Below, piece after piece: positions 42,175-51,651 of a DNA stretch of 51,651 nucleotides. This DNA is from Glomus cerebriforme. Its lineage: Eukaryota; Glomeromycota; Glomeromycetes; Glomerales; Glomeraceae. The translations under genes and the position numbers were made by a program. Location: positions 60,721-112,371 of the forward strand of contig QKYT01000095.1 of assembly GCA_003550305.1 (NCBI GenBank). Reading direction: 5' to 3'. The notes beneath the pieces were generated by a model. That model saw only the letters and a program-made list of their open reading frames with translations, did no database searches and was not told where the DNA came from. Positions within the stretch are counted from its first letter, which is position 1; each line of letters opens with the position of its first letter.

Positions 42175-44019
42175 CTACTTTATTTTTTCAATTTTACCAC
42201 GAAATTCATAAGGTAACAGAGGCACATTTCTAACATAAACACCTCTCCCATCAGGACTCCAAACATCAAATATAGCAGTATCGCCGATTCTAACACCACC
42301 AATACTACACCAACCAACACCACTCCAAACTACATCTAAAATGCTAACCTTTTTTGTATTCATATATAGTTTTTCGTTACTAGTCACCTTTAAATCTTTT
42401 ATACTTTTGACTATTTTTGGGAATTTTTTAAGACGTTCTATTGATCCTATTGGAGGTTTTAAAAAATGATTTTCTTCATAAGAAGATAATTGTTCATAAA
42501 ATTCATTCGCCTTTTCTATTGATGTTATATGTGAATCTAATTCTGAGAATACTGTTATACGAATTGGATTTGTACCCTCTTTATAATCTATTCTACCCAA
42601 CCCACCAAATAACAATGATTTTCCTAATTAATAAAAAAATAAATAAATAAATACATAATATATATATTTTTTTTAATAAATTTTCGAATAAAGTTGATAA
42701 ATAAATATTAAATTTTTTTTTGCCTAACCTGGTTTAAATATATAAGTCAAAGGACGAATATTTTTTTGAGGAAGAATCATTTTTAATTCTTCTTGATCTA
42801 AAAAATGGAATAATTGATTTTCATTAACAATTCCAGGAGTATCAAATAAAAATTTCTGATCCTCTTGATTATTATTATTTAATAACATTCCTTTAACATT
42901 TTTACCAAAAGTATCACCAAAAATATTTAAAGGTAAACCCAACATATTAATAGTAGTACCAGGAATATGAGAAGAAGTAACTTTATATTTTTTTCCATTA
43001 TAAACAAAAGATCTTAAAAAACTATTAATTAATTCAGATTTACCAACATTAGTATTACCAATTAAATAAATATCATCATTATAATTTCTAATTTTTGATA
43101 TTTCATTACATAAATCTTTTATCATCCAATTTTTTTTTGCACTACATAAAAAAATTTTATGAATATTTTTTAATCCATACATGGAACAATATTTTTTTAA
43201 CCAAATTTTAATCCAATTTTCATCAAAATTTTTTGGTAATAAATCTATCTTATTTGCTATTAATATATTTGAATTATTTTTTCCTATTAAATTATCTAAA
43301 TTTTTTATTAAACTACCAGGAAAATCAAATATATCAATAATTGTTAATATTATAGAATTTTGTTTTTTTTGTAAAAAGTTAAGAAATGATTTATCTGTTG
43401 TTAATGTTTCTTGCCATGATGATGATGATGAAATTAATTTATTATGATATTTTAAATTATAACATCTTTGACAAAATATTCTTTCTTCTTCCTTCTCTTG
43501 ATTTTTTAAAGAAGGATTATCATTCTCATTTGATTTCTTTTGTATGGATGTTGAATATTCAAAAGGATACATTACTCTTTTCAAATCTTCTGGTAATCTA
43601 TTTATTGCATCTTCAAATTCTTGTTTACTCATCTTTTTATCATTACTTTTTTCATTACTTTTTTCATTTGTTGACAAAGAAGTTGTAGACGTAAAAGTTG
43701 TATTAGTCGTTATTATAGAAGAAGGTTTTATCAAGTAACCAGGTTTTGAAGAATCTTCATTTTGAAATTTTGCTCCACATCCTGAACAATGATTTTTATT
43801 TTCAATCGTAGAAATTGATATTGATAATCGTTCTAATTTTATCTTTGATAAATCATATAAAATCGGATTAGAATTAAAATATCTTCTTTCTTTTAAGAAA
43901 TATTTAAAATGGTATGAATTATTATCATATGATATAAATATTGGAAAGAAATTTTTTTTATAAACATATTTTGAATGAAAATTTTTTATACGATTTTTTA
44001 TTAAGTTTGATAAAATCAT
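42175..44019 (-). CDS. GEP3: Mitochondrial circularly permuted GTPase, YqeH/Gep3 family
   Basis: Two exons, complement(42175..42623, 42729..44019), 579 residues; the intron GTTAGG to TTAATTAG restores PG|KSLLFGGLGR. The N-terminus (MILSNLIKNRIKNFHSKYVY) is a likely mitochondrial presequence. A zinc-finger pair sits at C78/C81 (CSGCGAKFQ) and C183/C186 (CQRC). GTPase motifs are in permuted order: G4 NKID at 256-259, G5 CSAKK at 292-296, G1 GNTNVGKS at 321-328, G2 PGTT at 353-356, G3 DTPG at 393-396. This order plus the zinc finger is diagnostic of YqeH-type GTPases, which act in small-subunit ribosome assembly; the mitochondrial forms are Gep3/Mtg3 and NOA1. An Asn/Ser/Lys-rich insert separates the two halves of the zinc finger. 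The C-terminal third (VWSGVGWCSIGG, YVRNVPLLPYEFR) is the family's extra domain. The symbol is by family only. Confidence 0.85.
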
Positions 44020-44393
44020 TTTTTTTTTTTTTTTTTTTTGTAAGATAATCAGTAAAATAATTTATACATAAAAAATAAACTAACTAATCTCGGACGACAG
44101 TTTCGTGTAACATTTAGAAATTACTTATTTTTTTTTTTAATTTTTATTTGAAAGTTTAAAATGTTTACATGTAATACTATTATATAGGTACATATGTGTA
44201 CATTGTACAAGTCTTGTGGGAAATTTTTTTTTTACATTCAATAATACGATCTAGCGCATCATGATTTTTTTTTTCAAAAGTAAAAAAATAAAGAAAAAAA
44301 AAGGGTTGTTGAATTTAAAATCTAAAAAATTAATATTAATATATGATTGTAATTTCCCCCTCCCCCCCCTCTTCTAATGTTGAATTTTCCCTC
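44020..44393. promoter_or_regulatory. Intergenic region between two minus-strand genes
   Basis: 370 bp. A 19-T run directly precedes the GTPase start on its strand, and a C-rich patch (CCCCCTCCCCCCCCTC, about 44356-44371) lies near the downstream membrane-protein gene's end. The C patch stands out in this AT-rich window; no function assigned. Confidence 0.35.
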
Positions 44394-45326
44394 TTATATG
44401 ATTATATTAAATAACGCCAAGCCAATTAAGAAAACGGTCATGGTGACGAGTAAAGTTCCGTAACTTATGGCGGGAATTCCAAATACGGGTAAACAATAAC
44501 CCCAAATAACAAGTAATAAACCATGAATAAGAGCAGCGGGGACAACAAGTATAGAATCTCTAGCAATCCAACAACTAAACCCAATATGAATCATTATCCA
44601 AGAAAATCTCCACATAACACCCCACCAAGCAGAAACTTTCGTCAAAGGTCTTCCCAAAATTTCTTCTAATTCCTCTCTTTCTTCAACATATCTATTTCCA
44701 ATACCTATTTCTAGATCATCTTTATACCATCTCAATTCTATAAAATTTTGTATAATAAAATATATAGCTTCAGATGCAGCCCATCCCAAACCTAACCAGT
44801 ATGCTATTAGAAAAGTTTCATTTTCATTTCCAAAATAATGAAGCCAACCCATTCTAACAATTTCTTCAATAAAACCAATAAAAAATAGAGTTAAAACTGA
44901 ACTTAATGATATTTTTAAACTTATTATTTTGGAAAAAATGAAAAATATTGGTTTTCGTACAAGAAACACAGCACACCATCCCGTTACACCCAGTAAAAAA
45001 ATGTCCCATTTATATATTCCAGCTCCACCCTCAGGCAATACGTGCAATAATGAAATAAATGAAATTAATGCTAAAAATATAAATGGTGTTGTAATTACAT
45101 ACTCGTTTAATAATGTATAATAATCTCTTTCTTCTTCATCATCTTCTTCATCTGAAAATCCCGGTAATGAAATATACCCCTCATATTGTGCAGCTCTTTC
45201 TTCAAAAGGTAACTCTTGTGAAGCTGTAGGTTGACCATTTCTTTCTCGAGAAATTACAATTTCTCCTTTTGAACTCATAGTACCATAACTTGGTAGTCTT
45301 GACTCTGTAAAATTTCTGTTTGACAT
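44394..45326 (-). CDS. Multi-pass membrane protein with intramembrane-protease-like EExxR motif
   Basis: Single exon, 310 residues. An acidic, soluble N-terminus (about 1-72, with EEDDEEERDYY) is followed by about eight membrane segments. Polar residues sit in membrane segments in a pattern like CPBP/CAAX-type (Abi) or YhfC-type glutamic intramembrane proteases: E154-E155 and R158 in GFIEEIVRMGW, E186 in GWAASEAIYF, H247 in IMIHIGF, H269 in AALIHGLL. A charged loop of about 35 residues (KDDLEIGIGNRYVEEREELE) separates the halves. I would call it protease-like and not proven: the CPBP signature is only partly matched, and an unrelated transmembrane family is possible. The start MSNRNFTESRLPS is supported by a non-coding T-rich leader upstream. 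Confidence 0.6.
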   Translation of the reverse strand: MSNRNFTESRLPSYGTMSSKGEIVISRERNGQPTASQELPFEERAAQYEGYISLPGFSDEEDDEEERDYYTLLNEYVITTPFIFLALISFISLLHVLPEGGAGIYKWDIFLLGVTGWCAVFLVRKPIFFIFSKIISLKISLSSVLTLFFIGFIEEIVRMGWLHYFGNENETFLIAYWLGLGWAASEAIYFIIQNFIELRWYKDDLEIGIGNRYVEEREELEEILGRPLTKVSAWWGVMWRFSWIMIHIGFSCWIARDSILVVPAALIHGLLLVIWGYCLPVFGIPAISYGTLLVTMTVFLIGLALFNIII

Positions 45327-46371
45327 TATTTTAAACTATTATATAAATAAATTTTTTTTTATTTAAAGAAAGTAAGAACTATTTTTTTTTAAAAAAAAAA
45401 AACGGACAACTTATTTATATATTGTACGTACATCATGCGAAAAGAAATCTATAATGGACGTTACTTGTAATTCTTTTCCTAAATTGTAGGTAATACAATG
45501 CCGGAACGACTATCGTAATTGGCGTAACTACAACACGTGATTATTGATGTAATTTTATTCATGATCTGATATCTTATCTATTTCATCTTATCATCCCATT
45601 GTAATCCGTGATACAAATTATGCAATTTTTTTCGATGGTTTTATTCTTTACTGATTAAGGTAATACCATCCCCTTAATAATTATCAATGATTAGTTATTT
45701 ACGGTAATAGGGAAATGACCACAAAATTAATTTAGTAAAAGATGAAAGAAAATTTATTTATATAGAGATAGGCAAAAAGAACATATATCTATATATATTT
45801 TAATAATGTTCTAAATTCTAAGATAAATATAAATTTTTAAAGGGGCTTAAAAAAATTTCAACATGTTTTTGCAGGTTTTTTTTATGAGAAAATTTTGTGG
45901 GATGACGCGAAAACGTGAGAATTAACTTGCTATATCACGTGATTAATTTCCCATTCCCGGATATTCCGTGTTATCAGCAATGTAGTATCACAAACCTAAA
46001 ACCTTTCTTTTTGAATTGGAAATTATTATATCATAATTGTCGATCGAGTCAACGCTACATATGTCAAAATCCTGTATTGAGCTTTGTCCGTTAAAAAAAA
46101 AAAAAAAAAGTAACTTTATTATTTAGCAGTTCGAAAGTTTCACACGAAATTGCATTATTTACCACATATTGTTTAAATTAAGTAAACCATTAGTTTATAA
46201 GATTGATAATCGAAGAAAAAGTGATAATCAGTCAGATGATCTTTTCTCCAAATCCAGATAGATTGTAAAAATGAAATTTATGACAAATTTATCATCTATA
46301 GAAATCTATAGATAATTTTGTATAAAAATGATTTAAAAATTTCAAACATTTTGAAAAAAAAGTCGAAAAAA
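45327..46371. promoter_or_regulatory. Divergent promoter region with two E-boxes
   Basis: Lies between the membrane-protein gene (minus) and ArgJ (plus). The motif CACGTGATTA occurs at 45534-45543 and 45936-45945 (the second inside a full TCACGTGA palindrome). CACGTG is the classic site for bHLH factors such as Cbf1 or Pho4, a known link to amino-acid and sulphur metabolism genes in yeasts; the function here is inference. The same motif is also common in the MITEs of the left half. Confidence 0.45.
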
Positions 46372-47852
46372 ATGTCTTATTTAATAAAATCAAATCGAAT
46401 TTTATATTCGACAAAATTTTTACCTAAATTTCATCATCAAATTCGTAAAATAGGTTCACAAATTTCCGAATCAAAAAAACATCTAATTCCTTCTGATGGT
46501 ACATATCCAAAAGGATTTAAAGCAACAGGAGTACATTGTGGTATTAAAAAAAATGGATTAAAAGATTTAGCCTTAATAGTTTCAGAAAAACCATGTACAT
46601 CATCAGCGGTATTTACAACAAATGTATTTAAAGCAGCACCAATATTGGTATCAAGAGAAATATTAGAGAAACAAAATGGACAAAATATTTATTCATTGGT
46701 AGTAAATTCAGGTGTTGCTAACGCTGTAACTGGAACAAAAGGTTTAGAAAATGCTAAAAAAATGAGTGATACAGCATCAAAGTTAAATGGATTTGAAAAA
46801 AGTTCTTTAGTAATGTCAACAGGTGTAATTGGTCAGCATTTACCAATAGAAAAAGTCATTAATGGTATAAATCAAGCTTATAATTTAGTTAAACAACAAA
46901 CTTCTGAGGAATTACATGAAGGATGGATTAAAGCTGCAGAATCTATCATGACAACTGATACTTTTCCAAAATTAAGATCGAAACAATTTACTTTACCATC
47001 TTCAGGATTAAAATATAATATGGCAGGAACTACTAAAGGTGCGGGAATGATTCATCCAAATATGGCCACTTTATTAGCTACTGTCGTAACTGATGTTCCC
47101 ATAAGCGCTAAAGCATTGAATGAAGCAATAAAATATGCTGCAGATAGATCATTTAATGCTATTAGTATAGATAATGATATGAGTACAAATGATACTTTTG
47201 CTGTATTGGCTAATGGAGCCGCTACGACGGATGGAAAATTGATTATCAATGATGTAAATGGAAAAGATTTTATACAATTTAGAAATGATCTTTCAGAATT
47301 TGCTAGTGATTTGGCAAAATTAGTTGTAAGAGATGGTGAAGGTGCTACAAAGTTTGTAACAATTCATGTTAAGGTAAAAATATATATATATATATAATAT
47401 ATAATATATATTTATTTATTTATTTATTATCGATTTTTTCATATATATATACACTTACTAAAATTATTTTTATTAAACAGGGCGCAAAAACATTTGCAGA
47501 CGCAAAACAAATAGCATCTACCATTTCCACTTCTTCATTAGTAAAAACCGCTTTATATGGACAAGATGCAAATTGGGGACGTATATTATGTGCCGTAGGA
47601 TATGCTGGAGTTTCATCCATTATACCAAACAAGGTTTCTGTATCATTTATACCTACAGATGGTACAAGTCCTTTACGTTTATTAACTTTGGGTGAACCTG
47701 AAAATGTTGATGAAACAAGAGCTAGTGAAATTTTGGCAATGGAAGATTTAGAAATTAGTGTAGAATTGGGAATTGGTAATGAAGAAGCTAAAATGTGGAC
47801 TTGCGATTATAGTCATGAATATATTACAATTAATGGTCAATATAGAACTTAG
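46372..47852 (+). CDS. ARG7: Mitochondrial ornithine acetyltransferase (ArgJ family)
   Basis: Two exons, join(46372..47373, 47481..47852), 457 residues; the intron GTAAAAATATATA to AAACAG joins [11 protein letters not shown] in frame. ArgJ transfers the acetyl group between N-acetylornithine and glutamate, closing the cyclic arginine pathway in the mitochondrial matrix; some members also use acetyl-CoA. The N-terminal 28 residues ([20 protein letters not shown]) form a mitochondrial presequence with no acidic residues. Family motifs follow: [35 protein letters not shown], and the autocleavage site [11 protein letters not shown], where Thr233 is the nucleophile after cleavage at Ala232-Thr233. 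The substrate-binding end has [18 protein letters not shown]. Length is normal for fungi. Start taken at the first true ATG (46372); the frame upstream begins only at a TTG. Confidence 0.93.
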
Positions 47853-48324
47853 ACGTATATAATTTTAGATATTAATTATTACATAAGATATTGCATGAAA
47901 TTTTTTTGTATAAAAATTTAAAGTTTAATAATTTTGTATATTCATGTATTCATGTATTCATGTTCTTTTTTGGCATATTGGCATTAATTCAAGTATTTTG
48001 CTTATTTAACACATGCAGCTTGTTGAATGGCTCGTGCTTCTGATTGGAGCAGCATATACAAGTGTTTTCTTGTAATTATTAATAAAGATCGAGTTATAAT
48101 TATAATATATTACAATAATAAATTTTTAATTACTTTTTTTTTGAAGCCTTTGAAGTAGCATTTTAAAGAATGAACAAAAAAAAAAAAATTAAAATTAAAA
48201 ATTAAACTATAATTTATATTATTACATATACCAAAATAAGTGATATTGCTATAAAATATATAAATTTTGCTGTATCTATCAAAAATACAGTATATGAAAT
48301 ACGAAATAATCTAAAATTTCCAAA
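47853..48324. terminator. Convergent 3' region between ArgJ and the small secreted protein
   Basis: 470 bp of AT-rich DNA. A short tandem of TTCATGTA (about 47941-47961) and TATAAAATATATAAA-like runs are visible. No gene. Confidence 0.35.
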
Positions 48325-48893
48325 TTAATGATAGTTCACAGTGGTAAAGGTTCCAGATTTACTCACGACAGTATTGTCTCCCTTAAAAATGGTTGCTATA
48401 ATGAAATATTTAGCATTTTCTTTGGCCCATACTTTATCGATCAAGAATGTTTCACGTTTAGGAAGGTTGTATAACTAAAAATAAAGTTTAAAGTGAGAAT
48501 TTACTCTTTAAAAAATAACGAACCCCTATGAAAAATTATTCTTACGTCTCCTTGTTCAACGATAGTATCAACAACTTTTTGCTTTCCTAAGCTAAAAACT
48601 TCGTAAGTGACTTTTGCATCTTTATCTAATATTAAAATTTTAATTATTTTTAAAATTATTAAATTTCGATAAAAAAAAAAACAAAAATAAAATATTTTTA
48701 AATACATACCGTAACAATATTTGTTAATTTTAGATTCTACTATTTGAGTACTATTAATCATATAAATGTCACCGTCCAAAGGTTTATTTAATTTTAAAAT
48801 ATCTTTACAATATTTATAATTATCGGTCGGAACGGAGAGTGCAATTGAAGCAAAAAGAGCAACAATCAAGAGAATGATAGCAGATAATTTCAT
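48325..48893 (-). CDS. Small secreted protein, unknown
   Basis: Three exons, complement(48325..48474, 48546..48625, 48710..48893), 137 residues; all joins keep frame (GTATGT/ATTAG, GTAAGA/TTTTTAG). The N-terminus MKLSAIILLIVALFASIALS is a typical signal peptide, with cleavage likely before VPTDNYKYC. The mature protein is about 117 residues with two cysteines in exon 1 (CKDILKLNKP and NKYCY), possibly a disulphide. The rest reads as beta-strand-rich (KVTYEVFSLGKQKVVDTIVE, YFIIATIFKGDNTVVSKSGT). I do not recognise the family; small secreted proteins of this size are considered effector candidates in mycorrhizal fungi, but nothing here proves that role. The exon structure means that simple ORF calling would miss its true C-terminus. 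Confidence 0.75.
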
Positions 48894-50234
48894 TTTTTAA
48901 ATTGGAGTAAATATTTAATATTTATTTAAGAAAATTCTTTGATCTTATTTTTTTTTTTTCGAGATTGAACATGAACTTTTCATGGTGTTTAAATAACTTT
49001 TTGAATTCTCTCTAAATGATTATTTTAACTTAATCGCTTACCATTTACAGAAGTTTCATCTAAAGCGAATTCATATTATTTTAAGAAATTAAAATGCTAC
49101 AGTGGCCGTGTTTTCTATATATTATTTACTTTTTTAACCTTTGATGTGCACGAAACTTCCATTTATTGACGATTTGCAAAATTTTTTTCATTTTTATAGG
49201 TACAAAAGGAGATCTCGAAATGGGTTAAATTATGATTTTTTTCGAAACATCATTCGTTAAATTACAAAAAAAAAAAACTAAAAATAATTAAAAATAACAA
49301 ACTTTATATTGTTTTCAAAAATAGGTCGTTGATTCAAGTCTTTAAAAAGATTGATTATTGCCTTGACTATGTATTATTATTATTATCAAAAATATAAAGA
49401 AATTCTTGTTATCACATTTTTAAAATTACTATATTTAACTTTTAATTTAACTTTTAATTAAACTTTTAAAATTTCGATCAAAATTTTCAATTTCCAAATA
49501 AACAACAATATATAAAATCATTTTATTGTTTACTAACAATCTTTAATTAATTTTACACAATTTCTTTTAAAAAAAACAATCTTAATAACATAGCGATTGT
49601 ATCTTGTACCTGTGATTGCTAATAATATTTTATTTATTTATTTATTTTTTTTTTTGTCGCCATTCTTTAGTCATATGATTTTGTAGAGTTAGGTAGTTAA
49701 ACGAGCTGAGGACTGTGAAATATTGAAATATTTTAAAACAGTTTAATCAATCCTAATAAATGATAATATTGAGATATCAGTTATAGGGAAGGCGTCACAA
49801 TATGCCACAAAACTTTGCCTTATAATAACTTTAATAGTCATATTATTGGATTACTATCTTTCACTTCAATAATTGATATAACGGATTATGATCAATACCC
49901 ATTTGAATATTTAAATAAGAGAAATTAAAAAAATTAATTTATTAATGAAATCTAACCAAAATACATATATGGTTTTTATATCTATAATGATAAAGGAACT
50001 TACTATCTTAATTTATTTGTTATACGTAATTATTATAACAGTTTAATAATTGTCATATTTTTTTTTATAAAAGATATAAAAAATATGTAATAATATAATA
50101 ATATATAGACTTCAAATGATTATAAGAAAAGTAGGAAAAGAAATAAAGGGAGATGGGAAAATTAGGAAAATATTGAAATAGAAAATAATAATTTGAAGTG
50201 AAAGAAAAAAAAAAATTCGTAGACTTGGAAAATT
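48894..50234. promoter_or_regulatory. Intergenic region, 1.3 kb
   Basis: Upstream of the small secreted protein gene and downstream of the arrestin gene. Largely A/T runs; TTTAACTTTTAATTTAACTT-like repeats near 49436-49470. No gene or transposon end recognised. Confidence 0.35.
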
Positions 50235-51614
50235 TCAATTTTTCGCAATTTGTGCTTTAGTTTCTTGAGTCAAATGTTTTTTTTGTTTTAGTTGATATTG
50301 TGGATGTACAATTAAAGATCTTGAATTATAAATCACGGTTGGATTTTTTGAATCAATAATATATAATTTAATTGGTTGAATTTTTAATGAAACTTTCTTT
50401 AAATCAACATCATTTTGAATTTTATTGAATAATGGGAAGAAAGGTGTTAATCTTCTGTAGCTTTCCCGTTTTGGTTTAACCATTATAGGTTCATGAGTTA
50501 CAATAACCTCTTGAGGAATTTCAATTTTAGGTGGTGGTGATACGATAATTTCATCTTCACTAATTATATTTTCGATTTTAACAAAATTTGAAAGATATAA
50601 ATCAGGAGCTCCTCCAAGATTAATTTTGATTTTTAATTTATGAGAAACTGAAAGATGAGTTGTTTCTATATCATAAACCATTTCTCTTTCAAAAGGTATA
50701 TTAAATTTTACTTGTGTAAAACATTCATTATCAGGTCCATTTGAAATTGGAATTGAATCTGCTTGTACAATTTCTTTAACCAAGTATTTTTTTGTTGATA
50801 TTTCATATTTATCTGCTCTTAATTCTTGATATTCTTTTAATCCTACAAAGATTTTTTTAAGATATACATGAGGTTCGTGGAAAATTAATTTTACAGGAAT
50901 AACAACGGATTCCCCTGATCCAAAATTTGAACGCGTTACTGACACATCGTAATCCATAACATGTAGTTTAGCTAATCCTTCTTCTCTTTTAAACCAACGA
51001 ATAGGTTCTGGTTGTGGAGTGATAGTATAACGAACGATAGGAATTACATATTTGATTATTTTCTTTTTATTACGAGAATTAGGATCAATAGGTGTTCTTG
51101 AAATAACAGCTTTAAGCATATAATAAATCCTTCCACATCCTCTATTAACTAAGACTGAAGGAGGAAGATTATTTGGTAAATCCAATTTGAAAGGTAAATC
51201 AAGGTTTTTTACTCCTTCATAATGACCTTTACTTTGTGATTTCCAAATTATTATACTACTACTAAAAAATTTACGTTTAGCTTTATGTGTGGATATTGAT
51301 GTAGTAGATACTTCTTCATTATCAAATTCACTTTCATCATCATCTTTAATAATATCTTGTCCTTCTTCTAATGTACCTGCAAAGTTAACAACTTCTTTTC
51401 CTGTAAAAGAAAGTACAATTTTCTTTGCAAATATTGGTTTATCTTCGGTATATTTTAAACGTAATATACCTTCTATAGTTGAATTATTTACTCCTAAATA
51501 TCCTAGTTGAAAGGATGTATTTCCTGGAGTGTATTCGAAAAATACTTTTTTACTATACTTTGAATAAGGTGTAGTAGGAATTATTCCATATGTTTGTTCA
51601 ATTTTTGTCTTCAT
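50235..51614 (-). CDS. Arrestin-domain protein (alpha-arrestin-like)
   Basis: Single exon, 459 residues, start MKTKIEQTYGIIPTTPY. The N-terminal arrestin domain (about 27-195) shows the expected strands: VFFEYTPGNTSFQLGYLG, NSTIEGILRLKYTEDKPIFA, KKIVLSFTGKEVVNF, and LDLPFKLDLPNNLPPSVLVN with YYMLKAVISRT. An acidic loop (DDDESEFDNEEVSTTSIST) interrupts it. The C-terminal arrestin domain (about 215-370) has VSVTRSNFGSGESVVIPVKL, KKIFVGLKEYQELRAD, and LSVSHKLKIKINLGGAPDLY. In fungi, alpha-arrestins recruit Rsp5-type ubiquitin ligases to membrane transporters for endocytosis; no clear PPxY motif is visible in this protein, so it may act otherwise or need an adaptor. It is downstream of no related gene. 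Confidence 0.78.
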   Translation of the reverse strand: MKTKIEQTYGIIPTTPYSKYSKKVFFEYTPGNTSFQLGYLGVNNSTIEGILRLKYTEDKPIFAKKIVLSFTGKEVVNFAGTLEEGQDIIKDDDESEFDNEEVSTTSISTHKAKRKFFSSSIIIWKSQSKGHYEGVKNLDLPFKLDLPNNLPPSVLVNRGCGRIYYMLKAVISRTPIDPNSRNKKKIIKYVIPIVRYTITPQPEPIRWFKREEGLAKLHVMDYDVSVTRSNFGSGESVVIPVKLIFHEPHVYLKKIFVGLKEYQELRADKYEISTKKYLVKEIVQADSIPISNGPDNECFTQVKFNIPFEREMVYDIETTHLSVSHKLKIKINLGGAPDLYLSNFVKIENIISEDEIIVSPPPKIEIPQEVIVTHEPIMVKPKRESYRRLTPFFPLFNKIQNDVDLKKVSLKIQPIKLYIIDSKNPTVIYNSRSLIVHPQYQLKQKKHLTQETKAQIAKN

Positions 51615-51651
51615 TGTGCGTGAAAAAAATTTTTTTTTTTTTTTTTTTTTT
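51615..51651. other. Window end, T run
   Basis: A short leader (TGTGCG.GAAAAAAAT) followed by a T-only run of over 20 bases at the window edge. The arrestin promoter is mostly outside the window. Confidence 0.5.

Noticed and set aside
47420..47632. Minus-strand frame within ArgJ exon 2
   Set aside because: Antisense shadow of the ArgJ C-terminal exon.
1..51651. tRNA or rRNA genes
   Set aside because: I looked for cloverleaf-like GC-rich stretches with GGTTCGAATCC-type arms and for rRNA blocks and saw none; a covariance search would be needed to be certain.

Overview
This window looks like nuclear DNA from a very AT-rich fungus. The genes carry many short spliceosomal introns (GTAAGT-like donors, branch points such as TAACTAAC, T-rich tracts ending in TAG), coding regions are Asn/Lys/Ile rich, and the gene set is fungal: a Kch1-type potassium transporter, a mitochondrial ArgJ, a YEA4-like UDP-sugar transporter, and MATH-BTB and F-box proteins. 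The mix of many F-box/BTB genes, heavy transposon load and extreme AT content is most like an arbuscular mycorrhizal fungus (Glomeromycotina, Rhizophagus-like). That assignment is inference; no marker gene proves it.

Left half (about 1-26,000): a transposon graveyard with almost no host genes. It holds one hAT transposase gene broken over more than 5 kb (3740-8986, minus) by later insertions, two small hAT-type non-autonomous elements with clean 8-bp target duplications (2461-2904 and 6209-7304), a decayed Tc1-like element (7778-8339), a complete but nonsense-riddled Tc1-like element (21728-23061, DD34E), an IS630/Tc1-like transposase pseudogene with its introns still recognisable but its third catalytic residue changed (about 11600-12724), several MITE/foldback elements including one inserted inside another (17625-17851 in 17377-18000), and zinc-knuckle gag-like remnants (about 24905-25480). 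The one well-supported host gene here is a small mitochondrial membrane protein (10480-11091, minus). The oddest feature is a set of tandem arrays in which every repeat unit looks like a mini exon plus a complete intron (2170-3190, 6480-7075, remnant at 16278-16445).

Right half (about 25,700-51,651): gene-rich. In order: MATH-BTB protein (+, with a ~110-bp tandem repeat directly upstream), Kch1-like K+ transporter (+), NIPA/DUF803-type membrane transporter with a Cys-rich ectodomain (-), small F-box protein with a start-proximal A-run frameshift (+), unknown coiled-coil protein (+), SLC35B4/YEA4-like UDP-sugar transporter (-, seven exons including a 17-nt microexon), F-box protein (+), circularly permuted mitochondrial GTPase of the YqeH/Gep3 family (-), multi-pass protein with intramembrane-protease-like motifs (-), ornithine acetyltransferase ArgJ (+), small secreted protein (-), and an arrestin-domain protein (-).

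The genes do not form one pathway. Shared themes are membrane transport (Kch1, NIPA, SLC35B4, with arrestin as a possible regulator of transporter turnover), ubiquitin-ligase adaptors (MATH-BTB, two F-box proteins) and mitochondrial proteins (GTPase, ArgJ, 152-residue membrane protein). Exon joins were worked out by hand from splice signals and reading-frame continuity, not from transcripts.
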